From positions 1 through 45,078 of the forward strand of contig CAKZTD010000265.1 in assembly GCA_937921595.1 (NCBI GenBank): a stretch of DNA of 45,078 bases. Reading direction: 5' to 3'. The stretch comes from an uncultured Saprospiraceae bacterium. GTDB taxonomy: Bacteria > Bacteroidota > Bacteroidia > Chitinophagales > Saprospiraceae. The notes beneath the pieces are model-generated. The model worked only from the letters and a program-made list of their open reading frames with translations. It did not search any database and was not told the DNA's origin. A program made the position numbers and the translations under genes. Shown here piece by piece: positions 26,405-34,184 of the stretch. Each line of letters starts with the position of its first letter. The stretch's first letter is position 1.

Positions 26405-26841
26405 TTTGCTAGTTTTTTGGTTTGAAGATACAATCGAAGATAATGGTTTCTTAAAATATATTCGTTCATTTGGTTGATCAGACTGAGGTTACCTTTTTTA
26501 GAAATTTTTTATAATAAGGTAGATCTACGAATCAAGTTTGAAAATTACCACGGAACCTAAGAGTCTAATTTCAATCGGAGTGTCGTCGATATTAGGTACT
26601 TGGCAATAGGGAAGCTCGAATTCTTAAATTCCGTTTTTTCTTAGCCTAGAGCAAATTAAAACTAATATTATTAAAAACCTGATTGATATTAGGAATCAAT
26701 GTATTTAATTTTGAAAATCCGCACATCTATACATTGTTGAGTTAGATAGCTACTTTCCATCATTTAGTCCTAATCCAATATATAAAGAAAAACTAATTCG
26801 CTATATTTGAAAAAAGATTCCTAGTTAAATTTTACGATTTA
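26405..26841. other. Divergent intergenic region, M48-like / sigma factor
   Basis: 437 bases without a gene. It holds repeat A copy 4 and a TATATTTG element (26802-26809) in the position of a minus-7 box for the sigma gene; a matching TTG upstream is not evident. Confidence 0.5.
26531..26665 (+). repeat. Interspersed repeat family A, copy 4 (degraded)
   Basis: It has TCAAGTTTGAAAA, AATTTCAATCGGAGTG, TATTAGG, TTCCGTTTTTTCTTAGC and GAGCAAATTAAAA in the order of copy 1, with several changes. It lies between the divergent M48-like and sigma factor genes. Confidence 0.6.
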
Positions 26842-27405
26842 GTGAAAGACCAAAATATCAAAGCGATTCAAGAAGGTGACTCAAAAGGCTTGCAACAAAT
26901 CTATACTGATTTTTTGCCTCGAATCCGGCGTCTGATTACCAATAATGGTGGTCGTGAAGAAGATGCACAGGATATATTCCAAAATGCGATTATAGTGATT
27001 TATGAAAAAGCCAGCAGTAAGGATTTTAAACTGACTAGTGGCTTTTACACCCTCCTTTACGGAATTTGCCGAAATCTATGGGGCAACCGATTGCAAAAAA
27101 AATCCTTTAAAGAGGTAACCATTCCGGAAGACATTAAATATAAGAGTGATGACAACATAGAAGCTGATCTTGAAAAGATAGAAGAACAGAACCTTTTTTG
27201 GTCTTCTTTCAAAAATCTTGGGGAAGATTGTCAAAAGCTAATGCGCTTATTTTTCGATAAAGAAAAAATGGAAAAAATTGCTCAAATGATGGGCTATTCC
27301 AGCGTTAGTTATGCCAAAAAGAGAAAGTTTCAATGTAAAGAAAAGTTGGTCGCTTTAGTAAAAGCGGACGATCGATTTGATGAATTGAGTAATCGAGATC
27401 ATTAA
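26842..27405 (+). CDS. ECF-type RNA polymerase sigma factor
   Basis: This is a 187-residue sigma-70 family factor of the extracytoplasmic-function group. Region 2 is visible in YTDFLPRIRRLITNNGGREE and DAQDIFQNAIIVIYEK, including the core-binding and minus-10-melting helices. Region 4 is in FKNLGEDCQKLMRLFF and MEKIAQMMGYSSVSYAKKRK, the minus-35 helix-turn-helix. It begins at GTG; no ATG gives a full region 2. A TATATTTG element lies 33 bases upstream. It is followed after 60 bases by a membrane protein with anti-sigma architecture, so the two probably form a sigma/anti-sigma pair. Which promoters it reads is unknown; the nearby caspase genes are candidates. Confidence 0.92.
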   Translation: MKDQNIKAIQEGDSKGLQQIYTDFLPRIRRLITNNGGREEDAQDIFQNAIIVIYEKASSKDFKLTSGFYTLLYGICRNLWGNRLQKKSFKEVTIPEDIKYKSDDNIEADLEKIEEQNLFWSSFKNLGEDCQKLMRLFFDKEKMEKIAQMMGYSSVSYAKKRKFQCKEKLVALVKADDRFDELSNRDH

Positions 27406-27465
27406 TGACGCAACAACGATTCACGAAAAACAAAACGAGTTCAAAACTTCAATACACCTAAATTA

Positions 27466-28416
27466 ATGTCTAGAGAGGAATTATACCATACCATCGAACA
27501 ATACTTGGATAAACAATTAGATGCTAAATCTATTGCAGCATTTGAAGATCGTTTGTCTAAAGAGCCTGAGTTAAGACAGGAAGTCGAACTACATCGAAAG
27601 ATGCAGGAAGAGCTTGGTGACCCTATCAAGCGTAATCTCCGAAGTAAATTAGATCAGTTAAGAATTGAGCATACTCTTGAAGAGTCCGATCATAAGATTG
27701 TCCCTTTAAAACCAAGAGTAAATTGGATGAAAGTCGTTTCTATTGCTGCAGGGGTTTTACTATTTGGCTTTTTGATTTGGTTGCTAGTAATTAAGGAGCC
27801 CGTGAATAATGAGATCGTTGAGCAACCTAAAGAAGAGGAAGAGCAGAAAGTACCACCTTCAAAAGAAATTATAAAAGAAGAGCCTAATCCAATCGTCCAA
27901 GACGAAACACCGGAACCTAAAGAGAATGAAAAACCTTCAATCAAAGATCCGATAAAAACACCTGTTCAAGATGCCATGGCAAGCTTGATACCTAACCCGT
28001 TATTTGAAAATCTAGTGAGTCAAAATGGGATTCAGAAAATATTTGAATTTAGTTTAAAAGATCCAAAAGATTGGAAGATTCCTGTTCAGGCAGATCAAAG
28101 TATCGCTTTTCATATTAGCGGTGATTTAAAAACGACCAATCCCGAAGAAGAGACTAAAGTCATGGTGAATGTTTTTAATAATAAAGCTATTGATTCAGAT
28201 ATAGCTCAAGCTACTACCAGCTTTTCATTACCAGTGGTAAAGGAAGTAATAGATGATAATGATGAAGAGGAACTCGCCTTTGCTGAAAAATCAACCTACT
28301 ACTTCAATCTAGATAAAAATTTAAAACTCACTCCAGGTTTATACTATTATACTCTTATCTTAGAAGACAACCCAAGAGTCCTCTACTGCAATAAATTTAC
28401 AGTAACAAAAGAGTAG
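27466..28416 (+). CDS. Anti-sigma-like single-pass membrane protein
   Basis: This is a 316-residue protein in three parts. Residues 1-80 are a helical cytoplasmic domain (EELYHTIEQYLDKQLDAKS, AFEDRLSKEPELRQEV) typical of Bacteroidota anti-sigma proteins that lack zinc ligands. Residues about 86-108 form one membrane helix (VVSIAAGVLLFGFLIWLLVI). The remainder lies outside the cytoplasm: a Glu/Pro/Lys-rich spacer (about 110-165), then a beta-rich domain with WKIPVQADQSIAFHISGD and LTPGLYYYTLILEDN. It would hold the sigma factor at the membrane until a signal, possibly proteolysis, frees it. The exposed spacer is a plausible protease target. It ends in a good terminator. Confidence 0.82.
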   Translation: MSREELYHTIEQYLDKQLDAKSIAAFEDRLSKEPELRQEVELHRKMQEELGDPIKRNLRSKLDQLRIEHTLEESDHKIVPLKPRVNWMKVVSIAAGVLLFGFLIWLLVIKEPVNNEIVEQPKEEEEQKVPPSKEIIKEEPNPIVQDETPEPKENEKPSIKDPIKTPVQDAMASLIPNPLFENLVSQNGIQKIFEFSLKDPKDWKIPVQADQSIAFHISGDLKTTNPEEETKVMVNVFNNKAIDSDIAQATTSFSLPVVKEVIDDNDEEELAFAEKSTYYFNLDKNLKLTPGLYYYTLILEDNPRVLYCNKFTVTKE

Positions 28417-28438
28417 TTTTTATTATTTTGTTATAAAT

Positions 28439-28482
28439 AAAAAGACTTAATTAGCTGTTTAACAGGTGGTTAAGTCTTTTTT
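28439..28482 (+). terminator. Terminator of the sigma/anti-sigma operon
   Basis: The stem AAAAAGACTTAA / TTAAGTCTTTTT closes a loop of 19 nt and runs into a T stretch. It closes the sigma/anti-sigma operon. Confidence 0.85.
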
Positions 28483-28529
28483 GTTTTTGCTAAATCCATC
28501 AACACTCAAAGGTTTTTACTACATCCACT

Positions 28530-28651
28530 ATTCCGATTCATCGGAATTTATCCCTCAGCACTATCGTTCGAAGAACGATCTATCCCTATCACCGCAGGTG
28601 ATCTATATCCCTCAATCACCTCAGGTAATTTCCCTCAAAAGGTAACCTTTT
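28530..28651 (+). repeat. Repeat family C (triloop hairpin array), array 1, five units
   Basis: Five short palindromes stand in a row: ATTCCGAT-TC-ATCGGAAT, ATCGTTC-GAA-GAACGAT, ATCACC-GCA-GGTGAT, an imperfect AATCACC-TCA-GGTAATT, and AAAAGG-TAA-CCTTTT. The linkers contain TATCCCT (TTATCCCTCAG, CTATCCCT, CTATATCCCTC, TTTCCCTC). Stem sequences differ from unit to unit while the loop size and the linker are kept. It lies between the operon terminator and the next gene. This is not CRISPR: the conserved part is the linker, and units are only 15-25 nt. Confidence 0.65.
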
Positions 28652-28712
28652 TAAACTTCCCCAAATAGATATAGCAACAGTCATTATTGTAAAACTCCAA
28701 AAGAACTACCAA

Positions 28713-29204
28713 ATGAAAAATTTAAAAAAATTATCCATCGTCCTTGCATTAAATATATTTGCAAGCTTGCTATTTGCGCAAAATAATACCTCAGAAACCT
28801 ATTATACATCGATCAATCCGAACGAAGCGAACACCGTTTTTTTAGACCTGAAAGGAGAAGTAGAAATGGAAGTTTGGGAAGAAGATTACATTTTACTTTA
28901 TATGGAAATCGATGCACAAGTTACTAGTGAAAAAGTTTTAAATCAGTTAAGAGATGATGGCAGATATCTTCTTAAAAAAGAAATGAGTTTAAATAATTAC
29001 TTAATGATCAGCCAGCCAAATATCAATAAGCTCATTAGTATCAATGGGAAGGCATTTGAAGAAAATTTAAAATACAAAGTGAAAATTCCAATGTACCTCG
29101 ATGTTGAGATTTCTACGAAAAACAACATGGTCGTTTATCAAGAAAGTTCACTTTTTGAAGAAACTGAGGGTAACCTTTTATCAATGACTCAAATAAAACA
29201 GTAA
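28713..29204 (+). CDS. Small secreted protein, beta-rich, unrecognised
   Basis: This is a 163-residue protein with a signal peptide (MKNLKKLSIVLALNIFASLLFAQ). The mature part alternates hydrophobic and polar residues as in a beta sheet: NTVFLDLKGEVEMEVWEEDYILLYMEIDA fits a strand pair, then KYKVKIPMYLDVEIS. This is somewhat like the putative adhesin folds in DUF4097-type proteins, but I would not name it. It lies between the anti-sigma-like gene and the caspase genes and may belong to the same function. Confidence 0.65.
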   Translation: MKNLKKLSIVLALNIFASLLFAQNNTSETYYTSINPNEANTVFLDLKGEVEMEVWEEDYILLYMEIDAQVTSEKVLNQLRDDGRYLLKKEMSLNNYLMISQPNINKLISINGKAFEENLKYKVKIPMYLDVEISTKNNMVVYQESSLFEETEGNLLSMTQIKQ

Positions 29205-29266
29205 CACACTTTCATGTTTAGCAGGAGTGTTACGAGTAGGTAACTTGAAAGGATAGAATAATGACA

Positions 29267-29299
29267 GTTGTCATTCCGAGTAAAGTCGAGGAATGCAAC
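29267..29299. repeat. Short REP-like palindrome
   Basis: GTTG-T-CATTCC ... GGAATG-CAAC forms a stem. The form GTCATTCCGAG...CGAGGAATG is like short palindromic repeats known from intergenic DNA of many Bacteroidota. One copy only was noticed in the window. Confidence 0.45.
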
Positions 29300-29395
29300 T
29301 TGTTCTCTACGATCTTTAATAGTCAGAATAATTAAAAATATTTAACCCGATTGACCAAACTTGTTAATCAAGTAAAGTCAAGAAAATCCATTAAA

Positions 29396-29842
29396 ATGAA
29401 AAATCTAAAATTAATATTATCTAGCACATTCTTATCCTTTTTTATTCTAACAAACATGAATGCTCAGAACACTTGGAAAGGAGGAACCATCGGAAATGAA
29501 ACAGATTGGAATACGGCAAAGAACTGGAGTAAAAACCAAGTGCCAGATTGGAAAGAAAATGTCATCATCGCAGATGTCAGTACACAGTCAGGACACTTTC
29601 CAGTCATTGATGAAGAGATAGAAGCTATTCCTCATCTTGTTATTCAAAGCAATGCTATTCTAAAAGTATTGTCAAAGGGAACACTAAATATTAACGGGCA
29701 CACAACGATTGATTCAGGGATTATTTTGGTAGGAGATTTAATCGTAGAAGGAGAAATTAGGATTGCAAATACTATTCTTGAAGATATTGACGAGCAAGGA
29801 GGTAAGTTATTTATTTCAAAAGAGTATTTAGCCAAAAATTAA
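29396..29842 (+). CDS. Small secreted protein with an adhesin-like N-terminal repeat
   Basis: This is a 148-residue protein. The ATG at 29396 (MKNLKLILSSTFLSFFILTN, MNAQ) starts the signal peptide; the 15 residues from 29351 are not part of it. The mature start WKGGTIGNETDWNTAKNWS followed by VPDWKENVIIAD matches the short module often found at the N-terminus of Bacteroidota surface adhesins (W.G....W....NW...). The rest is a beta-helix-like set (LNINGHTTIDSGIILVGDL). It may be a reduced surface protein. A terminator follows before the first caspase gene. Confidence 0.65.
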   Translation: MKNLKLILSSTFLSFFILTNMNAQNTWKGGTIGNETDWNTAKNWSKNQVPDWKENVIIADVSTQSGHFPVIDEEIEAIPHLVIQSNAILKVLSKGTLNINGHTTIDSGIILVGDLIVEGEIRIANTILEDIDEQGGKLFISKEYLAKN

Positions 29843-29938
29843 AAACAACAAAATTCTCTTTGTCGTAATTGATACACCTGTATAATCCCAAAATAACACT
29901 ATTAGAATTCCAAATTAAGATTGCATAACTTATGATTC

Positions 29939-29975
29939 AGGTCAACGAATATTAGAAGGTTCGTTGACCTTTTTT
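29939..29975 (+). terminator. Terminator before the first caspase-TPR gene
   Basis: The 11-bp stem AGGTCAACGAA / TTCGTTGACCT closes a 10-nt loop and is followed by a T run. It separates the small secreted gene from the caspase-TPR gene that starts at 30027. Confidence 0.85.
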
Positions 29976-30026
29976 ATTAATCAATTTTTTTTTATAATTT
30001 AGAGTATAACTCCAAAAAAGACAAAC

Positions 30027-33000
30027 ATGAGAAAATACTTCTGGCTCTTTCTAGCCTTTCTTTACAGTGGCCCACTCAAGGCTCAATCTTTCGGTTCTAA
30101 AGCCAATACCTATGCCTTGGTAATTGGTATCTCTGATTATGAAGATGAGGGTATAAAAGATTTGAATTATGCACACCGGGATGCTCAAATATTTGCGAAC
30201 TTTCTAACAACAAAGCCAGGTGGTTCCGTTCCTGAAGAAAATATTATTTTGCTCACAGATTCTTTGGCAACATCGGGAGCTATAGTAGATGGATTGGATG
30301 TTTTAAAAAAGAAAATAAAAAAAGGAGATAAGTTTATATTTTACTTTGCAGGACATGGACGAGTTGAGGAAGAGGAATTTGAGCCGCTTGGTTTTTTATT
30401 AGCTTATAATACCTTGCCAAATAACTTTCAAAGAAACGCTTTGGCATTAGAGAAATTAAATAAATTTTCTAGAAGAATCACACTGGGAACGAAAGCAGAA
30501 ACACTTCTTTTATTAGATGCTTGTCATGCAGGAGAATTAGCAGGACTCAATAATAATGGAGTAGCACTTACCGAGGATCAGCGAGAAGAAAAGAATGCAA
30601 GAGAGGTAAGAATTATGGCTTGTAAAAAGAATCAAAAATCCCTGGAACTATCTTCATTAGGAGGAGGAAGAGGGTTGTTTTCTTATTATTTGGTAAAGGG
30701 CTTGAGTGGCGAATCCGCAGATGAAGACGATGAAATTGTTTCTTTAGATGAACTAAAAAGCTATATCAAAAAGAATGTAAAAAGAACTGCAGAAGGGCTG
30801 AACCACCCAGGAGGGCAAACGCCAGAGTTTAGCGGAGAAGAAGAAATTAAACTAGCCTTTTTTGATCGCGAATTATTGGAAGCCGAAAAGGCAAGATTAG
30901 CTTTGACGGATTTATCTAATGAACCTACAGAAGAGGGGGAGGTCGTTGTAGCAAGAGGTTTTTCTAATAAAGGTATTTACAAACCTTTTGATGAGGCAAT
31001 CGCTCAAAAGAATCTATTGTCACCGAAAGGAAATTCTGCTTATGATATTTATAAAAAATTGTTGAAAAAGAATAAAAAAGACAAACGATTATCGGCTATG
31101 AAGAGCAAGCTGATTATCAAATTGCAAGATGAAGCACAGCATGCGATCAACGGATATCTAAAAGGTGATCAAAAAGAATTAAACAATCGACTGTTTGTTG
31201 AAAAAGCAAAAGTGTATAAAAAATATCCGCAATATTTAGCAAAAGCAGCAGACTTAGCAGGGAAGGATTACATCAATTACGATGGAATCAAAGCTAAGCA
31301 ATATTACTTCGAAGGCGTGAATGCTCGATTAGAAAATTCTTTAAAATCGAGGTCAAGAAAGAACCTCAATGCTGCAATGAATCTACAAAAGAAAGCATTA
31401 AGTTTTGAAGATAAAGCAGCCTACATTCACAATGAAATTGGAGTTCTTAATATTTACTTGGAGGATTTTGAAAAAGCAAAATCATCTTTCCAGTATGCAA
31501 TGAAATTAGCACCGTCCTGGGTAATTCCTTATTCCAATTTGTGTGTCCTTAATAATGTGAAAAAGGATTTTGAAGAAGCTCGAAAATGGGGGCAAAAAGC
31601 AGTAGACCTACAACCTACTTATGTCAGAGGACAAGCTAATTTGGGAACTACTTTAGAAGCAACGGGTAATTATTTACAAGCTGAACACCATTACCGAAAA
31701 GGGATTTATCATAATTGGGACTTTTACTTAGGTTTTGAAAAACTAGCTTACCTCTATACCAAATACGGAGATTATGAATTAGCAAATCACCTCTATAGAG
31801 AAATGGAGATTAGGAAGAAAGGAGTTTTTCCTAATTTTTCGTCTGTGGAAACAGATTTTTATCCAGTAGATCCTTCGGTTGGTTTTTTGCCAACGCTCAT
31901 CTCTTCAGAGAAAGAATTATTAGAGCGAATAAGAGTGAATCCAAAGGATGATGAAGCTTGGCTATTGTTAGGGAAACTGTATGAAGCGAAGAGTCGATTT
32001 GAGGAAGCAGAAAATTGTTTTTTAAAGGTAATTGAAATAAAGCCTACTGCTTATAAGGTATATGAATCTATTGGCGATCTTTATGCTGGTAATAACAAAT
32101 ATGCGCAATATATTGTCAATCCTGCTCCTCCTAATTCTTATTCAGTAGATACAACTGGGTATGTCATAGATAAAAATGGAGACCTTGTTACTGGTGGTGT
32201 TATTAGTCAACAAACCTCCAACTGGAAACGCTATGAAGAAGCGATTTCGATGTACCGTGTTCCGATAGATTCCCTGAGGAGTTTCAAAGGTGTAGCGAAA
32301 AGTTGTGTGAAAAAAATATGGGATTTATATGAAGAACTGGAGAGAAATGAAGAAGCAGAAGATTTGAAAGAGCTTTATGTTTTTGAACATGAAAAGGAGA
32401 ACGAATTGCTCTATGGGTTTTATAATCGAATGAAGGATCAATATCCTGAAAATCCAGACTATTGGTACAAGCAAGGACTATGGCTTTATAAGTATAGAAA
32501 TTCTGAATGGAGGGAAATGATCACTCATTTTGAACAAGTAATGTCTCTTGATTCTTTGCATCCATCTCGAGCAGATATGTTTTTAAAATTAGGAGAACTA
32601 TATGCTTATACTGGAACCCTCGAACAGGAGATAGCTTTCCGTGCTTCAAGTATGAAAACGGAGACTGACGATAATAGACAGATTGAAATATATAATAAAT
32701 TCATACAAGGATATCAAAAAGCAATCGCTTATTCTAAAGCTTCCAGTGAACTGCGTCCGCTCCAAACGGGGCCAAAGTATCAACTCATAAATCAATATCT
32801 CGAATTTTTTGAACCACAAAAAGCTTTAAATATCTTAGAAGAACTAGTAGATAGTAATCAGTTAAATGTTGAAACCCGTCGCCAACTTATACATACCTAT
32901 GCCTGGACTGGACAGCTCGAAAAAGCACAGACTTACCTAGATTGGTTAATCAAAAAACCAATAGGGATGCTCCAAGAAGATCATCACACCGCAGCCCTAT

Positions 33001-33281
33001 TTTATCTAGCAAAAGAAGAATCTTCAAAAGCAATAGATAGCTTCGAAAAAGTACTGGAATACAAACCTGATGATAAAAATATCCAATACCAAATCGCCAC
33101 CTTACATGCCCTCAATAACAAAAATGACAAGGCATTGACTTGGTTAGAAAAATCAATCAATAATGGCTTTAGATTCGAAAAAGTAATCGCTTATGATCCC
33201 GCATTAAAAGATCTCAGAACCACCCCGGATTTCCAAGCCCTCATCAAAAAATACAATCTCAAAACAGAAACAATCCCATAA
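30027..33281 (+). CDS. Exported caspase-TPR protease 1
   Basis: This is a 1084-residue protein with a signal peptide (MRKYFWLFLAFLYSGPLKAQ). Residues 25-280 are a caspase-like (C14) domain: TYALVIGISDYEDEGIKDLN, the dyad FYFAGHG (His110) and LLDACHAGELAG (Cys166), then VRIMACKKNQKSLE and GLFSYYLVKGLSG. Residues about 330-430 are a helical middle region shared by all five caspase-TPR proteins (MKSKLIIKLQDEAQHAIN, YPQYLAKAADLAGKDY, KQYYFEG). From about 445 to the end run many TPR units, including the family mark LAPSWVIPYSN near 491 and the end PDFQALIKKYN. The longest of the set. It resembles the partial copy at 43234 most. The catalytic residues are present, so activity is expected; the target is unknown. 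Confidence 0.88.
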   Translation: MRKYFWLFLAFLYSGPLKAQSFGSKANTYALVIGISDYEDEGIKDLNYAHRDAQIFANFLTTKPGGSVPEENIILLTDSLATSGAIVDGLDVLKKKIKKGDKFIFYFAGHGRVEEEEFEPLGFLLAYNTLPNNFQRNALALEKLNKFSRRITLGTKAETLLLLDACHAGELAGLNNNGVALTEDQREEKNAREVRIMACKKNQKSLELSSLGGGRGLFSYYLVKGLSGESADEDDEIVSLDELKSYIKKNVKRTAEGLNHPGGQTPEFSGEEEIKLAFFDRELLEAEKARLALTDLSNEPTEEGEVVVARGFSNKGIYKPFDEAIAQKNLLSPKGNSAYDIYKKLLKKNKKDKRLSAMKSKLIIKLQDEAQHAINGYLKGDQKELNNRLFVEKAKVYKKYPQYLAKAADLAGKDYINYDGIKAKQYYFEGVNARLENSLKSRSRKNLNAAMNLQKKALSFEDKAAYIHNEIGVLNIYLEDFEKAKSSFQYAMKLAPSWVIPYSNLCVLNNVKKDFEEARKWGQKAVDLQPTYVRGQANLGTTLEATGNYLQAEHHYRKGIYHNWDFYLGFEKLAYLYTKYGDYELANHLYREMEIRKKGVFPNFSSVETDFYPVDPSVGFLPTLISSEKELLERIRVNPKDDEAWLLLGKLYEAKSRFEEAENCFLKVIEIKPTAYKVYESIGDLYAGNNKYAQYIVNPAPPNSYSVDTTGYVIDKNGDLVTGGVISQQTSNWKRYEEAISMYRVPIDSLRSFKGVAKSCVKKIWDLYEELERNEEAEDLKELYVFEHEKENELLYGFYNRMKDQYPENPDYWYKQGLWLYKYRNSEWREMITHFEQVMSLDSLHPSRADMFLKLGELYAYTGTLEQEIAFRASSMKTETDDNRQIEIYNKFIQGYQKAIAYSKASSELRPLQTGPKYQLINQYLEFFEPQKALNILEELVDSNQLNVETRRQLIHTYAWTGQLEKAQTYLDWLIKKPIGMLQEDHHTAALFYLAKEESSKAIDSFEKVLEYKPDDKNIQYQIATLHALNNKNDKALTWLEKSINNGFRFEKVIAYDPALKDLRTTPDFQALIKKYNLKTETIP

Positions 33282-33337
33282 ATTATGTAGTCATATAGTT
33301 ATATGACCACATAGCTACATCACCACATCACTCTCTA

Positions 33338-33497
33338 TCGCTGCAGGCGAACGATTCCTATTTCGCTTTAGTGAAATCTATCCCTATCATCGAAGATGAT
33401 ATATCCCTTCAAAAGAGCAAAGCGATTTTGAATAACCACTATCACTTCTGGTTCGACCACAGGGAGAACCTATCTCTCAAAAAAGGTAACCTTTTTT
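33338..33497 (+). repeat. Repeat family C (triloop hairpin array), array 2, six units
   Basis: Units in order: TCGC-TGCAG-GCGA, ATTTCGC-TTTA-GTGAAAT (one G-T pair), ATCATC-GAA-GATGAT, a unit at 33410-33430 and one at 33450-33470 that share a 5-bp stem, paired GA/GA, 2 bp and a triloop, and AAAAAAGG-TAA-CCTTTTTT. Linkers include CTATCCCT, ATATCCCTT and TATCTCTC. The last unit matches the last unit of array 1 in sequence. Confidence 0.65.
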
Positions 33498-33535
33498 ACC
33501 CCTATCAAATTAATAAGCAAATAGGAAATAAAGAG

Positions 33536-33587
33536 AGGACTGGTGCATTTTTTAGTAAAGGTTTAAAATAATCCAGTCCTTTTTTTA
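33536..33587 (+). terminator. Terminator-like hairpin after repeat array 2
   Basis: AGGACTGG pairs with CCAGTCCT over a 29-nt loop and is followed by seven T. It is a plausible end for the caspase-TPR 1 transcript or for an RNA spanning the hairpin array. Confidence 0.65.
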
Positions 33588-33634
33588 ATGTCCTCCAAAT
33601 TCGATTTCATAACTATAGAACTTTAAGTGTTGTC

Positions 33635-33674
33635 AAAGGTCAGCGAATTCGTCGGGTTTTCGCTGATCTTTTTT
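33635..33674 (+). terminator. Second terminator after caspase-TPR 1
   Basis: A 13-bp stem with one G-T pair (AAAGGTCAGCGAA and TTCGCTGATCTTT) closes an 11-nt loop and runs into T. It lies 50 bases after the first terminator-like hairpin. Confidence 0.8.
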
Positions 33675-33680
33675 AACTAA

Positions 33681-33744
33681 CACTGTTTCAAGTTTAGCGT
33701 AGCGTAACTTGAAACTAGCAAATAAAGCAAGTTTCCAAACTTGC
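33681..33744 (+). repeat. Repeat family B (double hairpin), copy 1
   Basis: The first hairpin is GTTTCAAGTT / AACTTGAAAC with an 11-nt loop TAGCGTAGCGT. The second is GCAAGTTT-CC-AAACTTGC. The pair recurs at 33763 and 36659. The copies differ at stem positions in ways that keep pairing. Confidence 0.7.
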
Positions 33745-33762
33745 CCCTTGGCAACCAAAACT

Positions 33763-33826
33763 CACTGTTTTAAGTTTAGCGTAGCGTAACTTAGAACTAA
33801 TAAATAATGTAAGTTTGCAAATGCAG
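33763..33826 (+). repeat. Repeat family B (double hairpin), copy 2
   Basis: The first hairpin is GTTTTAAGTT / AACTTAGAAC with the same loop TAGCGTAGCGT. Compared with copy 1, one C-G pair is replaced by T-A and one T-A by T-G, so the stem is kept. The second hairpin is degraded. Confidence 0.65.
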
Positions 33827-34184
33827 ACCGAGGATGGAAATCACTTAGCTACCTGGCCACTTTATAAAAAAAAACACCATCGAATTTAAATTTATACCAA
33901 CAAATCATTACTTTTAATAACAGTATATTTTCAACCCCGAAAAAACAAAACAATGAATAACAGCACAAAAGCTAAGCACCCATCTTCAAAACAGTACTCC
34001 ATTCTTATCCAATTTTTTTCAATTAAAAACCTCTTTCGACCAATTGCTAATCACATTGTCCAGTGATCTATTCAATACAATATCAGCATAGATTTATCCA
34101 GAAGTTTTAGTTCCGACAAAGCAATTATCATGAAAAAAATCAATGCTCATTGAGCTGATTCTCAATACTCCAAAAAACAAAAAA

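Larger units (their letters stand above)
33282..34184. other. Intergenic region between caspase-TPR 1 and 2
   Basis: About 900 bases without a convincing gene. It holds a perfect 8-bp hairpin (33290-33307, GTCATATA-GT-TATATGAC), repeat C array 2, two terminator-like hairpins, two copies of repeat family B, and then about 350 bases of AT-rich DNA with a doubtful 37-codon ORF at 33953-34066. The first terminator lies 250 bases past the stop, so there may be a short untranslated RNA here. Confidence 0.6.

Noticed and set aside
27466-28416. Zinc-binding (ZAS) anti-sigma factor
   Set aside because: The N-terminal domain lacks the His-x3-Cys-x2-Cys ligands, so only an anti-sigma-like role based on position and architecture is claimed.
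28530-28651. CRISPR array
   Set aside because: The unit length is only 15-25 nt, the palindromes differ from each other and the conserved part is the linker. There is no cas gene in the window.
33371-33571. 66-codon ORF on the plus strand
   Set aside because: It lies entirely within repeat array 2 and the following terminator, has no recognisable composition, and its frame is explained by the hairpins.
33953-34066. 37-codon ORF before caspase-TPR 2
   Set aside because: It has an A-rich start context but no hydrophobic or other clear feature, and it lies in AT-rich untranslated DNA. I could not support it as a gene.
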